From an uncultured Victivallales bacterium (GTDB lineage: Bacteria > Verrucomicrobiota > Lentisphaeria > Victivallales > UBA1829), in assembly GCA_934644965.1 (NCBI GenBank), contig CAKUDG010000004.1, positions 1-64,000 of the forward strand: a DNA stretch of 64,000 nucleotides. The letters are read 5' to 3'. This document shows positions 17,827 through 26,472 of this stretch, piece after piece. The stretch's first letter is position 1. Each line of letters opens with the position of its first letter. A program made the position numbers and the translations under genes. Under the pieces are notes generated by a model. That model was not told where the DNA came from. It made no database searches and worked only from the letters and a program-made list of their open reading frames with translations.

Positions 17827-18240
17827 ATGGCCGATCCCGTCACCCTTTACATCAACCGGACTGAATCGCTGGTGATTTTCGCGCTGGAGAAACTTTCTGC
17901 ATCTACGCACTGGACGGCATATAAACTGCCGGGCATGCTTCCGGAATCGTTGATGGAGAGAATCCCGGGAATGAAACTTCCTTCCGTTGCTGTGACGCAC
18001 AGTTCGTCGGAATACGGGAATCTGCCGCGCCGGACGGCGAATATTTCGGTGATTGTCAGTGTGGATGCTTCGGATGAAAACTCTGAATTCACGGCCCGTG
18101 ATCTTGCAGATGAGGTGATTTCGCTTCTGGATGGTCAGATCTCTGAAAATGCGCTGTACCGGATCTCCACGTATTCGGCGCTGGACTGCGATCCTTCCCT
18201 GACTTCCCATCTTCTGGTATTCCGTGTCGAGGATCACTGA
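17827..18240 (+). CDS. Orphan phage tail-completion/terminator-like protein (tentative)
   Basis: The 137-residue protein has a good start (GGAG 10 nt upstream) and even codon use. It shows an N-terminal helix (RTESLVIFALEKLSAST), then MKLPSVAVTHSSSEYGNLPR, a strand ANISVIVSVDASDENS, a helix ARDLADEVISLLDG and a final strand SHLLVFRVEDH. This order resembles the small alpha/beta tail-terminator or tail-completion proteins of siphophages and the Mu gp37-like group. The resemblance is by eye only. No other phage gene is near: it stands between the glycan operon terminator and a degraded AraC/DUF2961 locus. It could be a domesticated or relic gene, or a family I do not recognise. Confidence 0.4.
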   Translation: MADPVTLYINRTESLVIFALEKLSASTHWTAYKLPGMLPESLMERIPGMKLPSVAVTHSSSEYGNLPRRTANISVIVSVDASDENSEFTARDLADEVISLLDGQISENALYRISTYSALDCDPSLTSHLLVFRVEDH

Positions 18241-18403
18241 CCCGTTAAAATGCAGGGCCGGACGGACGCAGAGAAAGATGGGATACGGAATTGGAATGGA
18301 TGAAAATGCCGTTGCAAAACAGAAAATACGGCAAATGAGAAAAAGCGGCAAATGAAATGAGACAAAACGTTTCTTTTTTTTCTTCAGATTCTTCAGAGAA
18401 GTT

Positions 18404-18850
18404 TCAGATGCCGGAACAGCGGGAATCGTCGCGCCTGCGCATTTCTTCCGGAGAGACTCCGAAATACTTTTTGAATGCTCTTGAAAACTGCCGTATCTGA
18501 GCATATCCGACCCGGTCCGCCACTTCGGAAACATTCCAGTTTCTGTTCATCAGGAAATCGGCCGCCCGTTCCATGCGCAGTTCATGGCTGAAACGGATCG
18601 GGGGGACTCCGAAGAATTTCCGGAAGAGAACGGAAAAGCGTGCTGTGGAATAGCCCGTTCTCCGTGCCAGCTCCGCCAGAGGGCGCGGATGATCCTCCAG
18701 TTCCATTTCCCGTTGGATTTTCAGGAAGGGGAGTGGAATGTTTTCCCGGAGCGGTTCCCGGAGATCCCTTGCGAGAGTCCGGAACAATGCTTCAAAGAGG
18801 AGTTTCAGGATTTCCGCAGTGTCCAGAGCGACTTTTTCTACACGTTTCAT
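18404..18850 (-). pseudogene. AraC-family regulator, N-terminally truncated
   Basis: The last 110 residues form a complete AraC DNA-binding domain: a first helix-turn-helix around PLAELARRTGYSTARFSVLF, then RFSHELRMERAADFLMNRNW, a second around NVSEVADRVGYAQIRQFSRA and the end FKKYFGVSPEEMRR. The ligand-binding half is missing. Upstream of about 18800 the frame stays open to 19396, but it is antisense to a conserved DUF2961 protein and has no AraC features. The simplest reading is a deletion that removed the N-terminus of this gene together with that of the divergent neighbour. A shortened protein from ATG 18850 (148 aa) could still bind DNA. Confidence 0.7.
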
Positions 18851-19390
18851 TTCACTCTGGAGGAAATTCCTGCGGATTCCACTTTTTTCCATGCCTCCTT
18901 CCGCCGGGTCCATTCGCTTGAGTCCGGGAAGGACTTCGTCATCGCCGACGGCATCAAAGGAGCCGGGCGCTTCGCAGGATGTTTCCTCCTCTGGCAGCAG
19001 AACAATTCCGGATGGTGGGGAGAAGGAGAAATGAAAATGTTCCTGGATGGAGACCGGGAATATCCCAGCATCTGCGGCACCGGCACAGATGATTATTTCT
19101 GCGGAGCATGGGGATTGCAGAAATCCTTCACTTCGCCTTATTCGGGATATCGTTTCTGCGGAGAACTCAGAAAAGTGGGAACGCGTCATGCGATGTACCG
19201 TTTTCATCTTGCGGAACCCATCTGGTTCCAGGAGTCGTTCCGCTGCAGCATACAGGCTCTCGGATGGCGCTCCGAACATCGGTATCTGCCTTTGCGCGAC
19301 GATATTTCCGCTGTCGCCTACTGGTATCAGAAGGAGCCGCACGTCCCCCTGCCTGCGCTCCCGGACAGAAACGGACTGGAAATGATCTAG
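18689..19390 (+). pseudogene. DUF2961 protein, N-terminally truncated
   Basis: From about 18780 onwards the frame matches the C-terminal half of DUF2961 proteins: FHFTLEEIPADSTFFHASFR, KDFVIADGIKGAGRFAGCFL, NNSGWWGEGEMKMFLDGD, ICGTGTDDYFCGAW, then a domain end with ALGWRSEHRYLPLRDD and AVAYWYQKEPHVPLPALP. Full members are about 350-400 aa, so the N-terminal half is gone. Upstream sequence in this frame is antisense to the AraC DNA-binding domain. No ribosome binding site precedes a suitable start; 18689 is the nearest ATG. DUF2961 proteins have a viral-jelly-roll-like fold and include glycoside hydrolases acting on fructose- or arabinose-containing glycans, so this was probably a catabolic gene under the AraC regulator. 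Confidence 0.72.
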
Positions 19391-19753
19391 ACTCATTCTC
19401 CGCTCTCATCTTCTCATATATTCCCTCCGTTTCTGAAAGGATCAAATCGTCAGGACTGGCGGGGGCAGGACGGCGGCTTTGACCTGTCCGGGAATGTAAT
19501 AAGCTGTCGTCTCCTCCAGCAAAGGGCTCTGACATGGAGGAAATAAGCTCAAGAAGCTCCTGGAATTCCTTTCCCCCTCGGCAAAGGAAGGGAGTCACTC
19601 ACCGAAAAAATTCAGGATCCATACCCGAAAAATCCAGAAAAGACATTGGAATATTGAATCGTCGGAAGTATATTCCCAGGATATTTTTTTCAAAAATGTC
19701 ATGGTGTTTTATCCTGAACGGGGAATCCGATTTTCCCATTGTGAGAAGAAAGA
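19391..19753. other. Intergenic region upstream of the WbsX-like gene
   Basis: No gene is supported here. An inverted repeat GGAATAT (19648-19654) / ATATTCC (19670-19676) lies about 80 bp before the next start and could be a regulator site. The remainder shows nothing recognisable. Confidence 0.45.
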
Positions 19754-20860
19754 GTGAACCAGTATCGTTTCATAGCCTTTTATCTGCCTCAGTATTATCC
19801 GACTCCCAGCAACAATCTCTGGTATGGTGCGGGTTTTACCGAGTGGACCAATCTCGGGAAAGCGAAAAAATGCTATCCCGGGCATGATTTCCCCCATATC
19901 CCGGGGGAACTCGGTTATTACGATCTGCGTCTGCCGGAAACGCGGGAAGCGCAGGCAAACCTTGCCAGGGAATATGGCATAAAAGGCTTCTGCTATTATC
20001 ACTACTGGTTCGGAAACGGTGTGCGGGAACTGGACCGCCCTTTCCGGGAAGTTCTCCAGACCGGCAAGCCGGATTTCCCTTTCTGTCTCTGCTGGGCGAA
20101 TCAGACCTGGAAAAAGAAAATGTGGAACAAGGATACGGTGATCGATGCGGAGATTTTGAGGGAGCAGCTTTATCCCGGTCCGGAAGACGAACGGGCCCAT
20201 TTTGAAGCATGTCTGCCGGCCTTCCGGGATCCTCGCTACATCCGTGTCGACGGAAAGCCTCTGTTCATGATCTACCGGCCTCTGGATCTTCCGGACATAA
20301 ACTCATTCATCGCTCACTGGCAGGCGCTTGCACATGAAAACAATCTCGATGGGATCTTTTTTGTCGGGCAGACGCCCAATGCGGAGCGGGATCTGCCGCT
20401 TCTTTCCCGGACCGCTCTTGACGGGATCAATACTCTGCGCATGCATGACTATAGAAAACGCTGGAATCCTGCAAAGTATTTCCTGAAGCGGATTCTATGG
20501 AATCTTTCCCCGTATCCGAAAATTGTTCACTATAAAGATGTGGCGCGTTTCTTTGTTGCGGAGGAAGACCGCAGGGAGAACATCTACCCGTCGGTTTTGC
20601 CGAACTGGGACCACTCTCCCCGTTCCGGTCGCGGCGGAAGCATCATTCACGGATCGTCTCCCGAACTGTTCGAGCACAATGTGCTGGACGCCCTGGACGC
20701 AGTTTCACTCAAGCAGCCCGAGCATCGGCTGATATTCATCAAATCCTGGAACGAATGGGGCGAAGGAAATTACATGGAGCCCGATCTCCGATTCGGACGC
20801 GGATATCTGGAAGCGTTGAAACATGCCGTTGAAAGTATGGAGTCGGCCCGAAGGAAATAG
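19754..20860 (+). CDS. WbsX/GH99-like protein
   Basis: The 368-aa protein matches the glycosyltransferase-WbsX family, which shares a fold with GH99 endo-mannosidases. Key segments are RFIAFYLPQYYPTPSNN, WYGAGFTEWTNLGKAKK, YGIKGFCYYHYWFGNG, FPFCLCWANQTWKKKMW, YIRVDGKPLFMIYRP, and FIKSWNEWGEGNYMEPD near the end. Members are found in O-antigen and exopolysaccharide loci and in glycan degradation sets. The start is GTG with only a weak GAGAAG upstream. No signal peptide is present. Neighbours are degraded catabolic genes rather than a polysaccharide assembly cluster, so a hydrolytic role is as likely as a transferase role. Confidence 0.85.
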   Translation: MNQYRFIAFYLPQYYPTPSNNLWYGAGFTEWTNLGKAKKCYPGHDFPHIPGELGYYDLRLPETREAQANLAREYGIKGFCYYHYWFGNGVRELDRPFREVLQTGKPDFPFCLCWANQTWKKKMWNKDTVIDAEILREQLYPGPEDERAHFEACLPAFRDPRYIRVDGKPLFMIYRPLDLPDINSFIAHWQALAHENNLDGIFFVGQTPNAERDLPLLSRTALDGINTLRMHDYRKRWNPAKYFLKRILWNLSPYPKIVHYKDVARFFVAEEDRRENIYPSVLPNWDHSPRSGRGGSIIHGSSPELFEHNVLDALDAVSLKQPEHRLIFIKSWNEWGEGNYMEPDLRFGRGYLEALKHAVESMESARRK

Positions 20861-20941
20861 GTCCTGCTTTCCTTTGCTTCTCTTGGCTTCCCTTTTCTTC
20901 TTTTTTTCAATCCCCCTGAATCCATGAGATGGATCCGGGAG

Positions 20942-20957
20942 AAGTGCCGCCGCACTT
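20942..20957. terminator. Small hairpin after the WbsX-like gene (weak terminator candidate)
   Basis: AAGTGC-CGCC-GCACTT forms a perfect 6-bp stem with a 4-nt loop, 81 bp beyond the WbsX-like stop. Only a short T-rich tail follows, so termination is uncertain. Confidence 0.3.
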
Positions 20958-21149
20958 TCTAGTCTCCGTTTTCACGGATTCATTCTGCTTTTATGGATTG
21001 GAAAGGAGAGGAATTCAGCTCATTCTTCATATTTCCGGCTCATCCCGGAGGATCCTTTCCCAGATTCGGAAGGGACGGGAGGAGAAGGGGCGGAAGAAAT
21101 GAGATCGCCCTGTGATTTTTTCCCCGGGAGGAGGAAGCTTGACACATTT

Positions 21150-22427
21150 TCAGTTTCCGGGAGAACTCTTCTGACGGGATTTCCAGACTTCCAGACGCTC
21201 TTTCGCATTCTTTTCCAGAGCCCGGTAGAAAAAGTAGAGGTCGTACATGTGATACACTCCTCTGCCCATGAGTTTCTCCGCCTCGAAGTTTTCCCTGTCC
21301 TTCAGATGAACCGCAAGCGCTCCGCGTTCCGGATGAATTCTCGCCCCGCAGAAAGCGGGAATTTCCACACTTTTCCCCGTCCTGTAGTCATAAATCACAG
21401 CGCCCGGATTCTTCTCTTTGGAAGCGGGTTCAGGGCCGGTGGACCAGTTCAGCGGATTGATGCAGAAAACCCCTTTTCCGGAAAAAGGAGAGGATATATT
21501 GCAGTCTTCCGATTCCGTATTGAAAGAAATGATGACCCCGATGTCAAGAGCCCCCTGCGCCATCTTCAGATGCGGATGCCCTTTCAGGTCCTCCGGACGA
21601 ATTGGACAGCCCGGAAGCCAGGCTCCTACAAGACGGGAACGCAGAACCGGATCTCTGAATTCCTCTTTCAGCAGTTCGAAAAGCTCCATCGCCCCCTGAC
21701 TGTGCCCCAGAAGCAGAATGGGTCGGCCTTTGTTGTAGTGTCGGAGATAATGACGGAAAGCTCTTCTGACATCCATGGCCCCTCTTTCCATTCCCCGGGG
21801 GAGTCCGCCCGAAATCCCTTCTCCAGACCGGAGATGCTCCATGCAGCGCGAAAACTCCAGCTGTCTGCAGAAAGGCGCATAAACATTGGCAAAGGATCCG
21901 AAGATCCCGCTCTGGAATCGGGCGATGCCACGAGTTTTTTTCCGGAGAAGAGGGTTGTCCCAGGACATCAGGGCCTGGTGCCTGTCCGCAAACACTGTCG
22001 GATAGACATAAAACACATCCGCCTCGAACTCGTCCCTGCCTCCTTCGCTCCAGGGGAGCAGAACCCAGTTCGATTCATCGGAATAATCAATTTCCCCCTC
22101 TCCGGCTTCTTCATCTGCAGCAGCAGATGAGTCTTTTCCCGGCGGCGCCGCTTCCGCTGCTGTTGCCGTTCCCTCCTGCGGCGCAGAAAGCGAGCCGGAA
22201 AGCTCCGGCGCTTCTTTTTCTCCTCTTTCTCCTCTTTCTTCGCCATCGCCGCTGCTCCGGCAGGCGGAAGAAAGCAGAAGCAGAATCGAAAAGAAGAGCG
22301 CGCAAACAAAAGAGAGGTTGCGGAATGGGGAAAACGGGAATAAACCACGAAGCCTTCGCGGTTCATCGGATTTCTGAGTCCAGGGGGAAAGATTCCTGTT
22401 TTCTTCTTTTCTGCTGTTCTCCTTCAT
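21150..22427 (-). CDS. DUF3089 alpha/beta-hydrolase lipoprotein
   Basis: The N-terminus has a membrane segment with a lipobox (LFFSILLLLSSAC), so the mature protein should be a lipoprotein in the cell envelope. A low-complexity linker rich in Glu, Ala and Ser follows (about residues 60-110). The hydrolase domain includes EADVFYVYPTVF, DVRRAFRHYLRHYNKGRPIL and the nucleophile elbow LLGHSQGAM, as in the DUF3089 lipase-like family. The C-terminal half has VGAWLPGCPIRPEDLKGHPH and the His-bearing end AVHLKDRENFEA. GGAG lies 8 nt before the ATG at 22427. The gene lies upstream of, and reads towards, no near neighbour. Its substrate is unknown. Confidence 0.85.
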   Translation of the reverse strand: MKENSRKEENRNLSPWTQKSDEPRRLRGLFPFSPFRNLSFVCALFFSILLLLSSACRSSGDGEERGERGEKEAPELSGSLSAPQEGTATAAEAAPPGKDSSAAADEEAGEGEIDYSDESNWVLLPWSEGGRDEFEADVFYVYPTVFADRHQALMSWDNPLLRKKTRGIARFQSGIFGSFANVYAPFCRQLEFSRCMEHLRSGEGISGGLPRGMERGAMDVRRAFRHYLRHYNKGRPILLLGHSQGAMELFELLKEEFRDPVLRSRLVGAWLPGCPIRPEDLKGHPHLKMAQGALDIGVIISFNTESEDCNISSPFSGKGVFCINPLNWSTGPEPASKEKNPGAVIYDYRTGKSVEIPAFCGARIHPERGALAVHLKDRENFEAEKLMGRGVYHMYDLYFFYRALEKNAKERLEVWKSRQKSSPGN

Positions 22428-22543
22428 CCTCTCTTCTCCTTTTGTTTCCCTTCCGCTGCTTCCTGAATTTCTATATTCCCTGTGGAAAGAATGTGAGCTG
22501 GGAGATCTTCCTCTTTTCTCCGGGAGATCCCCGGCGGCTTCTC

Positions 22544-22569
22544 CTCTCTTTCATACTAATGAAGGAGAG
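22544..22569. terminator. Hairpin immediately after dnaJ
   Basis: CTCTCTTTCAT and ATGAAGGAGAG form an 11-bp stem (one G-T pair) with loop ACTA, directly beyond the dnaJ stop on the minus strand. There is no T tract on the minus-strand side, so it may stabilise the 3' end rather than terminate. Confidence 0.4.
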
Positions 22570-22571
22570 AT

Positions 22572-23729
22572 TCAGAGAAGGTTGGCGAAAAACGCGAGAA
22601 AGAATTTCTTTGCTCTCGAGAAAAAGTTTTCCGCGATGGGATGGGAACGTTTTTTCGCCTCCGGAGAAAACGATTCCGCATAGCGGCGCAGGAGCTCCTT
22701 CTGCTCATCCGTGAGTGTTTTCGGCACTTCGACAAAGAATTTGACATGATGTGTTCCTCGTCCGCCGTTTCTGCGGAAAGAAGGCATCCCTTTCCCCTGG
22801 ATCCGCTGAATGTCGCCATTCTGTGTTCCGGGAGGGACATGAAAGTTTTCCCGGCCCTTGACGGTGGGAATTTCTATGTCGCCTCCGAGCGCGGCAGTGG
22901 TGAAACTGATGGGGACTTCACAGAAAGTGTCGTCACCCTCCCGCTGGAAGATTTCCGAGTCTCGGACATGGAGAAGGACGTAAAGATCTCCATCAGCTCC
23001 GCCCCTGAGCCCGGGTTCGCCTTCGCCCTGGACGCGCATTCTGGTGCCGGTATCGACTCCGGGCGGAATTTTGAGCTGGATTTTTCTGCGGACTTTTTTC
23101 TGTCCGGATCCGGAGCAGTCCCGGCAAGGTTTTTCGGCGGTGAAACCGGCTCCGCGGCAGGCGGGGCATTCATGCATCATGGTGAAGAAGCCCTGGGAGA
23201 CGGAAACCTGACCGGAGCCCCCGCAGCGCTGACAGCGTTTGCGCTGCGTCCCCCGTTCACAGCCGGACCCGGAACAGCTCGAACACTGTGCCATGCGCAT
23301 GAACTCGATTTCCCGGTCCGCTCCGTTGACGGCGTCTTCAAAGTCGATTTCCAGATTGTAACGGAGATCGGCTCCATCCACCGGGGCGTTGGGATCGCTT
23401 CTGCGTCCGCCGCCGAAGAAGGATTCAAATCCGGCACCTGCGGCTCCGCCGAACATTTCACGGAAAATGTCGAACGGATCGTGCATGGAAGAGGCGTTGC
23501 CGTAAGAGGATTTGAATGCATCTTCCCCGTAGCGGTCGTAGAGCTGACGTTTTTCCGGATTGCCCAGGACATCGTAAGCCTGGGCAATCTGTTTGAATTT
23601 TTCCTCCGCGGCCTTGTCTCCGGGATTTTTGTCCGGGTGGTATTTGACCGCAAGACGGCGATAGGCTTTTTTGATCTCGGTTTCCGTGGCCTCTTCGGAA
23701 ATTTCAAGAAGTTCGTAGTACGTGGCCAT
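22572..23729 (-). CDS. dnaJ: Chaperone protein DnaJ
   Basis: This Hsp40 co-chaperone stimulates DnaK ATPase and holds unfolded substrates. The J-domain starts TYYELLEISEEATETEIKKA and contains HPD in KYHPDKNPGD. A Gly/Phe-rich stretch (FGGAAGAGFESFFGGG) follows. The zinc-binding region has four Cys pairs: CSSC, CQRC, CPAC and CRDC. The C-terminal substrate-binding barrels and the tail complete 385 aa. Its ATG shares one base with the htpG stop codon (TAATG), which implies translational coupling. The operon fmdB-htpG-dnaJ appears to be driven by a sigma-54-type promoter upstream of fmdB. No dnaK or grpE gene is in the window. Confidence 0.97.
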   Translation of the reverse strand: MATYYELLEISEEATETEIKKAYRRLAVKYHPDKNPGDKAAEEKFKQIAQAYDVLGNPEKRQLYDRYGEDAFKSSYGNASSMHDPFDIFREMFGGAAGAGFESFFGGGRRSDPNAPVDGADLRYNLEIDFEDAVNGADREIEFMRMAQCSSCSGSGCERGTQRKRCQRCGGSGQVSVSQGFFTMMHECPACRGAGFTAEKPCRDCSGSGQKKVRRKIQLKIPPGVDTGTRMRVQGEGEPGLRGGADGDLYVLLHVRDSEIFQREGDDTFCEVPISFTTAALGGDIEIPTVKGRENFHVPPGTQNGDIQRIQGKGMPSFRRNGGRGTHHVKFFVEVPKTLTDEQKELLRRYAESFSPEAKKRSHPIAENFFSRAKKFFLAFFANLL

Positions 23730-25636
23730 TATTTGCCGTCCAGTCCCTGTTCAAGGGATTGCGTCATGAGCTTCACGGTCCGTTTTGCGAAGAGAACGGG
23801 ATCGGGAAGGGGACTGCCTTCACTGACCAGTGCCTGATCATAAAGCATCTCCGCATATTCGGAGAGTTCCGGAGAATCGGGGGTTTTGTCATGAAGTTTC
23901 TTCATGGCCTCGATCAGGGGATTGTCGGCGTTGAGTTCGAGAATCCGTTTGATTTCGGGAGTGTCTTTGTTGAAGGCCTTCATCATCCGCTGCATGTTGG
24001 CGCTGGGATCGAATTCATCGCTTACGAGGCAGCAGGCGCTCTCGGTCAGACGGGAGGAGAAACGGACGTCTTTGACCTTGTTCTCCAGTGTCTTTTTCAG
24101 GAAATCAATCAGGGATTTGTTGTCCTCTCCGGCCTTGCGGGTTTTTTCGTCGAGTTCCTTCTGAACGGCTTCGTCGAATTTGACATTGCCCTTGGAAACC
24201 GAATGGAAGGCTTTGTCCGCATATTTCATGGATTCGCCGAAAACGAATTCATCCACGGGGTCGAGCATGAAGAGAACGTCGAAATTCTGTTTCCGGAGCA
24301 TTTCCAGCTGGGGGGAGTTTTCGACTGCGTCCCGGCTGTCTCCGCAGAGATAATAGATTTCCTTCTGAGTGGAAGGCATCGCGTCCACATATTCCTTGAG
24401 CGTGATGAGCTTGCCCTTCGGGTGGTTCATGCTTTCAAAAAGAAGGAGATCTTTGAGCTTGTCCTGATTCCTGTAGTCGGAATGGACGCCTTCTTTCAGA
24501 AGACGGCTGAATTCACGGTAGAAACTTTCATATTTTTCCCGGTCGTCCCGGAGCATTTTCCCGAGTTCGGAAAGAATGCGGGAGGTCAGGGCCTTGTTGA
24601 TTTTCGCGATCTGCGGGTTATCCTGGAGCGTTTCGCGCGATATGTTCAGCGGCAGATCGCTGGAATCCACCACCCCGTAGACGAAGCGGAGATAATCCGG
24701 AAGCAGGCCCGGGCATTCATCCGTGATGAAGACGCGGCGCACATAAAGATGGATCCCGTTCTTGTTCCTTTCGCCGAACTGGAACTGGAACGGCATGCGT
24801 CCGGCGATGAACAGCAGCGCACGGAATTCGGAGGTCCCCTCCGCGCTGAACAGAATGCGTTTCAGCGGTTCGCCGTAATCCATGGAAAGATGCTGGTAGA
24901 AGGTCTTGTACTCTTCTTCCGTGACTTCCGACTCGTTCCGCAGCCAGATTGCCTTCCGGGAATTGAGCGTGCTGTCTTCAGTCTCTTCCTTGCCGTCTTT
25001 TGTCACGGTGTGCTTCATCCGGATCGGGTGCTCAATGTAGTCCGAATATTTTTTGATGACGGAGGAAATCTGCCAGTATTCCAGATAGGAAAGATAATCT
25101 TCCTTCAAATGCAGCGTGACGGTGGTGCCGTTTTCCTGTCTTTCCGATTCGGAAACGGTGAAACTCTCCTTCCCGTCGGACTCCCATTTCCAGGCTTTGG
25201 CATTGCCCTCAATTTTCTTCGTTTCCACGCAGACTTTATCTGCGGCCATGAATGCCGAATAGAAGCCCACGCCGAACTGTCCGATCAGCTCCGGACCCGT
25301 AATGTTTTCCCCGGGATTCTTCAGCGCTTCCAGAAACGCCTTCGTCCCGGAATGGGCGATGGTGCCGATATTTTCTATGAGTTCTTCCTTGGTCATTCCG
25401 ATTCCGTTGTCGGAAATGGAAAGGGTGTGGGCGTCCTTGTCGGCGGAGATCCGGATTTCCCAGTCGCGGGTGAGTTCAGGTTTCGTGAGGGAGAGGAAGC
25501 GGGCTTTGTCAATGGCGTCAGCGGCATTGGCCACCAGTTCCCGCAGGAAAATGTCCTTATTGGAATAGACCGAATGGATCATCAGATCAAGAATCTGCTG
25601 AATTTCCGCTTTGAATTGTAAATTTTCCGTTGTCAT
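23729..25636 (-). CDS. htpG: Molecular chaperone HtpG (Hsp90)
   Basis: The bacterial Hsp90 homologue is a cytoplasmic ATP-dependent chaperone. The 635-aa length is standard. The GHKL ATPase domain shows IFLRELVANAADAIDKARFL, SISDNGIGMTKEELIENIGT, HSGTKAFLEAL and IGQFGVGFYSAFMAADKVCV. The usual ELISNASDA helix reads ELVANAADA here. The middle domain has LYVRRVFITDECPGLLPDYL and LPLNISRETLQDN. It follows fmdB by about 65 bp and overlaps dnaJ by one base, so the three are probably one stress operon. Confidence 0.97.
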   Translation of the reverse strand: MTTENLQFKAEIQQILDLMIHSVYSNKDIFLRELVANAADAIDKARFLSLTKPELTRDWEIRISADKDAHTLSISDNGIGMTKEELIENIGTIAHSGTKAFLEALKNPGENITGPELIGQFGVGFYSAFMAADKVCVETKKIEGNAKAWKWESDGKESFTVSESERQENGTTVTLHLKEDYLSYLEYWQISSVIKKYSDYIEHPIRMKHTVTKDGKEETEDSTLNSRKAIWLRNESEVTEEEYKTFYQHLSMDYGEPLKRILFSAEGTSEFRALLFIAGRMPFQFQFGERNKNGIHLYVRRVFITDECPGLLPDYLRFVYGVVDSSDLPLNISRETLQDNPQIAKINKALTSRILSELGKMLRDDREKYESFYREFSRLLKEGVHSDYRNQDKLKDLLLFESMNHPKGKLITLKEYVDAMPSTQKEIYYLCGDSRDAVENSPQLEMLRKQNFDVLFMLDPVDEFVFGESMKYADKAFHSVSKGNVKFDEAVQKELDEKTRKAGEDNKSLIDFLKKTLENKVKDVRFSSRLTESACCLVSDEFDPSANMQRMMKAFNKDTPEIKRILELNADNPLIEAMKKLHDKTPDSPELSEYAEMLYDQALVSEGSPLPDPVLFAKRTVKLMTQSLEQGLDGK

Positions 25637-25700
25637 GGCAGTGGATTCCTTCTTGTTTTCATTTCAGGAGACCGTCGTGTGCTGTTTCAGGGCTTTGCTG

Positions 25701-25988
25701 TCAGGCGGTTTTCTGTTTTTCCTTCTTCGGAGACTCATGCATCGGGGTGGGGGAGGCAACGGCATTGGCGGAATCGCCGTCCTTTCCGGAAGAAGCCCCC
25801 CCTCCCGAACGGTAATCCGTGCAGTAAAATCCGCTTCCTTTGAAAATAATTCCGGCTCCGGTGCCGATCTTGCGTTTCAGCGAATTTTTCCGGCATTCGG
25901 GGCAGGTGGTCAGGGGATCGTCTTTCATGGATTGGAACTGTTCAAATTCGTGTCCGCAGGCCTTGCAGATGTATTCATACGTGGGCAT
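25701..25988 (-). CDS. FmdB-family zinc ribbon protein
   Basis: The 95-aa protein begins MPTYEYICKACGHEFEQFQS and continues with TTCPECRKNSLKRKIGTG, giving the two CxxC pairs of the FmdB/CxxC_CXXC_SSSS zinc ribbon. GIIFKGSGFYCTDYR is the conserved end of the domain. A flexible Ser/Pro/Lys tail follows. The function of the family is not settled; members often sit beside chaperone or translation genes. It heads the htpG-dnaJ operon, 51 bp from a predicted sigma-54 -12 element. Confidence 0.9.
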   Translation of the reverse strand: MPTYEYICKACGHEFEQFQSMKDDPLTTCPECRKNSLKRKIGTGAGIIFKGSGFYCTDYRSGGGASSGKDGDSANAVASPTPMHESPKKEKQKTA

Positions 25989-26472
25989 TTCCGAGTGATC
26001 TCCTCAAATCTCTTTATTTTTTTATGAAAAAAATATCAGTGAAATAGACAAGCAATCTTTGTGCCAGTTTATGCGGGATCTTTGCAATGATTTGAAAATT
26101 AGTATATTCCTGCCGCATCAGAGGGAGGCCATCCATTCTTTCCTCTGCGTCAAAATGTCCCGTGACACAGAGGGACTGCGACACTCGTTCCGGATTTCTC
26201 CCTTCCTTTTCCGGCTCTTCTCTGTCTCTATTTCTTGATTTCTTGCTGTTTCTCCCCCTGCATTTTTTTTGTGAAGATTTTCGGGACAGCGGAAAGAAGA
26301 AATCCCTTTTTTTTCCTGTTTTCCCCGTGATTTTTGAAACAGATGTGATACAGTAACGAACTTTTTATTCCTTTTGCTTGTCCTTGCAGGAAAATGCTCT
26401 GAGTACAGGGGACTGAAGGAAGTGATTGTAGCTGGAAAGAAAAATAAAGTGAATAATGAAGGTGTGTCTGAT
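25989..26472. other. Divergent promoter region between fmdB and prc
   Basis: This is the control region for two divergent genes. The left part is AT-rich and holds the sigma-54-like promoter. The right part, upstream of prc, is pyrimidine-rich and shows no consensus promoter by eye. No coding sequence is supported. Confidence 0.55.
26051..26066 (-). promoter_or_regulatory. Sigma-54-type (-24/-12) promoter of fmdB-htpG-dnaJ
   Basis: On the minus strand the sequence CTGGCACAAAGATTGCTT contains TGGCAC (26061-26066) and TTGC (26052-26055). There are exactly 10 bp between the invariant GG and GC. The match to YTGGCACGNNNNTTGCW differs at one position. The start of transcription would fall near 26040, leaving a leader of about 50 nt before fmdB. 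No CIRCE element (TTAGCACTC-N9-GAGTGCTAA) is present. An rpoN gene and an activator are not in the window. Confidence 0.6.

Noticed and set aside
23759..25621. A 620-codon open frame on the plus strand
   Set aside because: It lies opposite htpG and mirrors its codons. No domain is recognisable.
25989..26110. HrcA/CIRCE control of the chaperone operon
   Set aside because: No TTAGCACTC-N9-GAGTGCTAA or near match was found in the spacer.
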